A stretch of DNA of 64,000 nucleotides from Arthrobacter sp. SLBN-122. Its GTDB lineage: Bacteria; Actinomycetota; Actinomycetes; Actinomycetales; Micrococcaceae. The notes under the pieces were generated by a model. It saw only the letters and a program-made list of their open reading frames with translations, was not told where the DNA came from and did not search any database. A program made the translations under genes and the position numbers. Shown in pieces: positions 54,983-64,000 of this stretch. The stretch lies in assembly GCF_006715165.1 (NCBI RefSeq), contig NZ_VFMS01000001.1:2914001-2978000 (forward strand), in the 5' to 3' direction. Within the stretch, counting starts at the first letter, position 1. Each line of letters starts with the position of its first letter.

Positions 54983-55375
54983 CTATGGTTTGTGTACGTC
55001 CCGGATGTCCGGCGGTGTCTGGCCCTGCATGACCCAGCGGTTGCCGTCCGGATCGCTGAAGTAGGCGAAGAGGACCCCGCCGAGGTCCTGGATCTCGCTG
55101 ATGTCCGCGCCCCGCCTGACCAGTTCGGTTCGGACATCGGCGATGTCCGGGACCACCAGCTGCAGCCCTTCCAGGCTGCCCGGTGCCATGGTGGTCATCC
55201 CGGTGCCGATGACCACTGATGTGGCCGAACCCGGGGGAGTCAACTGGACCACCCTCATGCCCGGGATGTGCTCCACGTCGTGGTCCAGCACGAAGCCCAG
55301 CTTTTCTGTATAGAACGCCTTCGATCTGTCGACATCGGAAACCGGGACCTGGACAACCTCGAGCCGCATCTGCAT
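54983..55375 (-). CDS. VOC family protein (glyoxalase fold)
   Basis: 130 aa; starts at 55375 or 55369 (second ATG) are both possible. It shows VQVPVSDVDRSKAFYTEKLG, GSLEGLQLVVPDIADVRTEL and the C-terminal YFSDPDGNRWVMQGQ. The last motif is typical of the glyoxalase/bleomycin resistance/dioxygenase superfamily. No substrate can be assigned. Single gene converging on the LacI regulator. Confidence 0.87.
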   Translation of the reverse strand: MQMRLEVVQVPVSDVDRSKAFYTEKLGFVLDHDVEHIPGMRVVQLTPPGSATSVVIGTGMTTMAPGSLEGLQLVVPDIADVRTELVRRGADISEIQDLGGVLFAYFSDPDGNRWVMQGQTPPDIRDVHKP

Positions 55376-55432
55376 CCGGCCACTCTATCTTTACGTCCTG
55401 TCCCAGGGAATGGCCGGTGCGTAAGCGGGTTT

Positions 55433-55639
55433 TGGCATTATGAATGCCACAAATTGTTAAGCACTGAAACCGTATTGCGTCGGCCTTTCCTCAAGGTCCC
55501 ATCAAGACTGGCTGAATGTTGGCCCAGGACGCTTCGGGCAGCCGTTTTCAGCCCGCATCGGCCAATAAACTCATGGCGATGAGTTTGCCGGGCTAAGCAG
55601 CAGGCCCGGCAAATGTGGGGTCCCTTTTATGGGGACCCC
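55433..55639 (+). promoter_or_regulatory. Leader of the nuclease gene with several stacked hairpins
   Basis: Upstream, TGGCATT-ATG-AATGCCA (55433-55449) is a perfect palindrome that could bind a regulator. Nearer the gene are three hairpins. AAACTCAT/ATGAGTTT is at 55567-55574 and 55579-55586. TTTGCCGGGC/GCCCGGCAAA is at 55584-55593 and 55604-55613. GGGGTCCC/GGGACCCC is at 55617-55624 and 55632-55639. The first two share bases 55584-55586, so they compete in their full forms. The last ends shortly before the GGGGAAAGA ribosome binding site. This could be an attenuator or RNA switch; no known riboswitch class is recognised. Confidence 0.5.
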
Positions 55640-55656
55640 TCGAAAATGGGGAAAGA

Positions 55657-57045
55657 ATGTCCGACTACGAAACCCTTTCAGGGTTTGTTCCGCCTTCGCC
55701 GGCACCGAAGCCGCCGCGGAACCCACGCATTTCAACATTCATTGTTGCCAGCCTCACCGCACTCTTCATGCTCTTGGGATCACTGAGCGGCGGCATCGGC
55801 GGAGCCCTGATGTTCCTGGGCATTTCGGCTGCACTCACGGGCCTGTACGTCCTGCTGACAGGGCGGCGTTCCTGGGCCTGGCTCCCGGCAAAACGCAAGG
55901 CCGGCGCCGTTGCGCTCGCCGCGTCCTTCGCCCTCTTCATTGGCGGGGCTGTCGCGTTGCCGCACGTCGCCAGCGCGGACTTGAAGGCGGCATCCTCGGG
56001 GAGCACCGCGAAGGCAGCGCCCACCAATGCCAGCCCAACCGCAACAGCCAAGGCATCGCCGTCGTCCACCCCTACTCCCACCGCTGACAGCGGTGGGGAG
56101 CCCCTGGACCCGGAGACCCCTTACGTCCTTGCGGCCGGCGTCACCGCCACCGCCCCCAACGCCCAGCCCGCTTACGCCACAAAGGCGACCGAGCTGCTGG
56201 CCACCCTTCCCATCAAGGGCCGGGCGCCGAAGACCGGCTATGACCGGGCGCAGTTCGGCCAGGCGTGGGCGGACGTGGACCGGAACGGCTGCGATACCCG
56301 CAACGACATCCTCAAACGCGACCTCTCCGGTATCACCTACACGAACAGTGTTCCCTGCAAGGTCCAGACGGGGACCCTGGCCGATCCCTACACGGGCAAG
56401 ACCATCAGCTTTGTCCGCGGCTCGGGCACCAGCACTGCCGTGCAGATCGACCACGTGGTGGCGCTCAGTGACGCCTGGCAGAAGGGCGCCCAGCAGCTGA
56501 GCACGGAGCAGCGGACGGCGTTCGCCAACGATCCGCTGAACCTGCAGGCCACCGATGGTCCCATCAACCAGCAAAAGGGCGACGGCGACGCGGCCACCTG
56601 GCTGCCACCGAACAAGGCCTTCCGGTGCGAGTACGTGGCCCGGCAAATCTCGGTGAAGGCAACGTACGGGCTGTGGGTCACGCAGGCGGAGCACGACGCT
56701 ATGGCGCGCATCCTTGGCGACTGCTCCGGGCAGCTGGCCCCGACGAACCAGCAGGCTCCGGCTCCCGCGCCGGCAGTGGCTGAACCGGCTCCTGCCGCGG
56801 TTGCTCCTGCTCCCGCACCGGTTGCTCCTGCACCGGCTCCGGTCGCACCCGCTCCTGCACCCGTTGCACCCGCCCCCGTCGCGCCAGCTCCGGTGGCACC
56901 GGCGCCAGTGGCACCGGCACCTGCCGCCGCTTACTACGCCAACTGCGCTGCGGCGAGAGCTGCCGGTGCTGCGCCGCTCTACGCCGGCCAGGCCGGCTAC
57001 CGGTCCGCCCTGGACCGTGACTCCGACGGCATCGCCTGCGAGTAG
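55657..57045 (+). CDS. Exported HNH-type (GmrSD/DUF1524-like) nuclease with excalibur domain
   Basis: 462 aa from the ATG at 55657. An N-terminal Pro-rich segment leads to two or three hydrophobic helices (about 25-110). A Ser/Thr/Pro linker follows, then the nuclease domain. That domain holds TGYDRAQFGQAWADVDRNGC, the active-site QIDHVVALSDAWQKGA and PLNLQATDGPINQQKGDG. A long Pro-Ala-Val repeat then leads to a C-terminal excalibur calcium-binding motif (DRDSDGIACE). The catalytic part is predicted outside the membrane. It may degrade extracellular DNA for nutrition or during competence. The leader carries several hairpins. Confidence 0.88.
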   Translation: MSDYETLSGFVPPSPAPKPPRNPRISTFIVASLTALFMLLGSLSGGIGGALMFLGISAALTGLYVLLTGRRSWAWLPAKRKAGAVALAASFALFIGGAVALPHVASADLKAASSGSTAKAAPTNASPTATAKASPSSTPTPTADSGGEPLDPETPYVLAAGVTATAPNAQPAYATKATELLATLPIKGRAPKTGYDRAQFGQAWADVDRNGCDTRNDILKRDLSGITYTNSVPCKVQTGTLADPYTGKTISFVRGSGTSTAVQIDHVVALSDAWQKGAQQLSTEQRTAFANDPLNLQATDGPINQQKGDGDAATWLPPNKAFRCEYVARQISVKATYGLWVTQAEHDAMARILGDCSGQLAPTNQQAPAPAPAVAEPAPAAVAPAPAPVAPAPAPVAPAPAPVAPAPVAPAPVAPAPVAPAPAAAYYANCAAARAAGAAPLYAGQAGYRSALDRDSDGIACE

Positions 57046-57108
57046 GCCCACCTTGTCCGGATTCTCCGGACGCACCTTTACCACCATCACGCATTCCTAG
57101 GGGGAATC

Positions 57109-57834
57109 ATGAAAGTAAATCCCAGTCCTGCACTCACCAGGATGAACAAGACGCTGGCGCTGGCTGTGCTGGCCGGCCTGATGCTGACGGGTTGCGGCGG
57201 CAAGGAAGCGGCAACTCAGACCACCGCAACGGCAACCGCTGTGGCTGCGGTTGCGGAGAATGTTGCCGTTCCCGGCGTAACCGGCCTGACCCTGGACAAG
57301 GCCACGGAGCAGCTGGAAAAGCTCGGGTTCAAGGTTGAGGCTGTGGACACCGTCAAGGGCAAGTCGATCGTCCTCAAGAAGAACTGGGAGGTGACAACCC
57401 AGGACCCCGCCAACGGTACACAGGCCGCGAAGGGCTCCACCGTGCATCTTGGTGTCAGGAACCTCGACGACGTGGCCGCTGAGAAGGCTGCTGCCGAAAA
57501 GGCCGCAGCTGCCAAGATTGCGGCCGAGAAGGCTGCAGCCGATCAGGCAGCCGCGGCGAAGGCTGCCACTGAGAAGGCCGCAGCGGATAAGGCTGCTGTG
57601 GACCAAGCCGCTGCCGATCAGGCTGCCGCCGCAAAGGCTGCAGCTGACCAGGCCGCGCGGACCGCGGCTGCTCAACAGGCAGCGCAGGCACCAGCACCAG
57701 CGCCGGCAGCTGTGGGAGGCGCAACGCCCGGGGCCTTTTGTTCACCTACGGGATCGGTGGCGCTGAGCAGCAAGGGAGTTACCTACACCTGCAAGCCGTC
57801 TGCTACGGATTCACGTTCACGGTGGCGGCAGTAG
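57109..57834 (+). CDS. PASTA-domain lipoprotein with Ala/Lys-rich helix
   Basis: 241 aa. The leader ends in the lipobox LMLTGC (cysteine near residue 29). One PASTA domain follows (VAVPGVTGLTLDKATEQLEK, ending GTQAAKGSTVHLGVRN). Next is a stretch of about 75 residues made of AAEKAAADQAA-like units, predicted to be a rigid helix. The C-terminus (TPGAFCSPTGSVALSSKGVT, then a second cysteine and DSRSRWRQ) is a small domain seen at the end of other exported actinobacterial proteins. PASTA domains bind peptidoglycan or muropeptides. It lies 63 bp after the nuclease gene. Confidence 0.87.
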   Translation: MKVNPSPALTRMNKTLALAVLAGLMLTGCGGKEAATQTTATATAVAAVAENVAVPGVTGLTLDKATEQLEKLGFKVEAVDTVKGKSIVLKKNWEVTTQDPANGTQAAKGSTVHLGVRNLDDVAAEKAAAEKAAAAKIAAEKAAADQAAAAKAATEKAAADKAAVDQAAADQAAAAKAAADQAARTAAAQQAAQAPAPAPAAVGGATPGAFCSPTGSVALSSKGVTYTCKPSATDSRSRWRQ

Positions 57835-57847
57835 CTGAACCAGCTAA

Positions 57848-57891
57848 GACGAGCCGCGGTGCCTCCTTTTGGGTGGTGTCCGCGGCTCGTC
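57848..57891 (+). terminator. Hairpin terminator after the PASTA gene
   Basis: GACGAGCCGCGG (57848-57859) pairs perfectly with CCGCGGCTCGTC (57880-57891) across a 20-base loop. It sits 13 bp after the stop codon and ahead of the rrn leader. Only a weak T-run follows, so efficiency may depend on Rho or other factors. Confidence 0.7.
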
Positions 57892-58060
57892 CAGTTTAAG
57901 AACTACTGCAGGACAGGAAGCCCCGGAGGGGGAGAAACGGGGGCCAGGCGTTCTGTGCTGCAGCACACAGAAGGGAATTACGACGGCGGGAGGTGGCTGG
58001 GAGCTTCAGTGAGCGTTCCTGCCCCGGAATTCCGCGGAATTTGAGTCACCAGGGGTCGAT

Positions 58061-58089
58061 TTGCGGTGGGGGTTGTGTGCGGGTATTGT
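58061..58089 (+). promoter_or_regulatory. Probable rrn promoter
   Basis: TTGCGG (58061-58066), a 17-bp spacer and TATTGT (58084-58089) form a reasonable sigma-70-type promoter about 400 bp before the 16S start. The rest of the region 57892-58486 contains no gene and is the rrn leader. Additional promoters may exist further upstream. Confidence 0.5.
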
Positions 58090-58312
58090 TTTCTGAGTCG
58101 CCGCCGCTGAAGCGGAAAGATAGCGGCCAACCCCCTTACCAGACAGCCTGAAAATGGTTCGCCTCTTGGCGTGCCGGACGTGGGTGGGGCCGGTTTCAGA
58201 GTAGAGAAGATCGCGGAAACGCTGATTTGCGAAGCTCCTTGAAACCGGGTAAGTTTGGAAAGTTGCTCCGGAGCGATCCTGAACGGAATGTTTGGGTGGT
58301 GCCGGGTGTGTC

Positions 58313-58335
58313 TGTTGTTTGAGAACTCAATAGTG
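58313..58335 (+). promoter_or_regulatory. boxA-like antitermination element in the rrn leader
   Basis: The leader contains TGTTGTTTGAGAACTCAATA, a sequence conserved in actinobacterial rrn leaders. A near copy (TTGTTTGAGAACTACATAG) recurs in the 16S-23S spacer at about 60366-60384. Position and duplication ahead of both large rRNAs fit Nus-factor loading during rRNA transcription. Confidence 0.65.
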
Positions 58336-58486
58336 TGCCAAGTTTGTTGATACCGATTTTTTATAAAATTGGTTGAATTTGCTGTGCCGCCACCTCGTGG
58401 TTGGCATGGTTTTTACAGCTGGTTTCAAATTTTGTGCAGCCGTGGTCGCCGTTATTTCCGGTGGTTGTGGTTGTGTCTGTTTTACT

Positions 58487-63662
<5,176 letters not shown>

Positions 63663-63824
63663 ACACAGATATATACAAACTCTGCTTGCGTCCACTATGT
63701 GGTTCCCAACCAACAACCCCCAACACCGGGGAATGGTTGAACGGAACCAACACAATTGAATAACAACACCACAATGTTGTAACCACACAAGTTTCCCACA
63801 CCCACCAAGGTGTGCGGACAAAGG

Positions 63825-63941
63825 GTTACGGCGGTCATAGCGTGGGGGAAACGCCCGGTCCCATTCCGAACCCGGAAGCTAAGACCCACAGCGCCGATGG
63901 TACTGCACCCGGGAGGGTGTGGGAGAGTAGGTCACCGCCGG
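63825..63941 (+). rRNA. rrf: 5S ribosomal RNA
   Basis: About 117 nt. The 5' arm GTTACGGCGGTCATAGCG pairs with the 3' end (GGTCACCGCCGGAC). Internal sequence CCCGGTCCCATTCCGAACCC is the conserved loop. It follows the 23S gene by about 160 bp and precedes a strong terminator. Confidence 0.95.
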
Positions 63942-63951
63942 ACACACATTG

Positions 63952-63990
63952 AGTAGGACCCTGACAAAGGAATGTCAGGGTCCTACTGCT
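63952..63990 (+). terminator. rrn operon terminator
   Basis: AGTAGGACCCTGACA (63952-63966) pairs perfectly with TGTCAGGGTCCTACT (63973-63987) over 15 bp with a six-base loop, followed by a short T-containing tail (GCTTTAA). It lies about ten bases after the 5S gene. Confidence 0.9.
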
Positions 63991-64000
63991 TTAACCCGAC

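Overview
The window looks like chromosome from a high-GC Gram-positive bacterium of the family Micrococcaceae, Arthrobacter in the broad sense (Arthrobacter/Pseudarthrobacter). The evidence is the 16S rRNA at 58487-60010, a long 23S rRNA with no tRNA gene in the 16S-23S spacer, high-GC codon use, and ABC sugar importers that lack their own ATPases.

Layout. 1-12010 is mostly housekeeping: a partial RecB-like nuclease, a TerC membrane protein, RecQ, glutathione-independent formaldehyde dehydrogenase, a GNAT protein, a membrane-anchored class A beta-lactamase-like serine hydrolase, an MFS exporter, a dienelactone hydrolase, a stranded GH13 C-terminal fragment and a CorC-type membrane protein.

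12061-18302 is an L-fucose island. A minus-strand operon carries the mutarotase, L-fucose dehydrogenase, lactonase, FAH-type hydrolase and SDR of the non-phosphorylating pathway. A GntR/FadR regulator and a GH29 alpha-L-fucosidase run divergently on the plus strand. No fuconate dehydratase or importer is present.

18367-24544 holds an ArsR-SRPBCC fusion, a mechanosensitive channel, a cupin, an ECF sigma/anti-sigma/secreted-protein cassette bracketed by two copies of a palindromic repeat of about 64 bp, and an MFS transporter.

24765-36370 is the most interesting part and reads as a sulfoquinovose (6-deoxy-6-sulfoglucose) catabolic island. On the minus strand are a PfkB kinase, a YihT-like class I aldolase, a sugar ABC importer, an aldehyde dehydrogenase, a TauE/SafE exporter and an AGE-family (YihS-like) isomerase. 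On the plus strand are a Gfo/Idh/MocA protein that may be an NAD-dependent sulfoquinovosidase, a DeoR regulator and a 2-hydroxyacid dehydrogenase. One palindrome, TGTTG-N6-CAACA, covers both -35 regions of the divergent promoters, and a second copy lies in front of the regulator gene.

36402-41678 contains small enzymes and regulators: SRPBCC, DUF1801, GerW, VOC, two small proteins, an MFS/MarR pair with a tandem operator, and a SOUL protein. 41959-54908 is a third sugar island: GH42 beta-galactosidase, an LplB-type ABC importer, DUF624, GH3, Gfo/Idh/MocA, a DUF6807 (PmoA-like) protein, a cupin and a LacI regulator. GAAACT-N7-AGTTTC operators precede its transcription units.

54983-57834 carries a VOC protein, a secreted HNH/excalibur nuclease with a multi-hairpin leader, and a PASTA lipoprotein. 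58061-63990 is a complete rrn operon (promoter, antitermination-like boxes, 16S, 23S, 5S, terminator).
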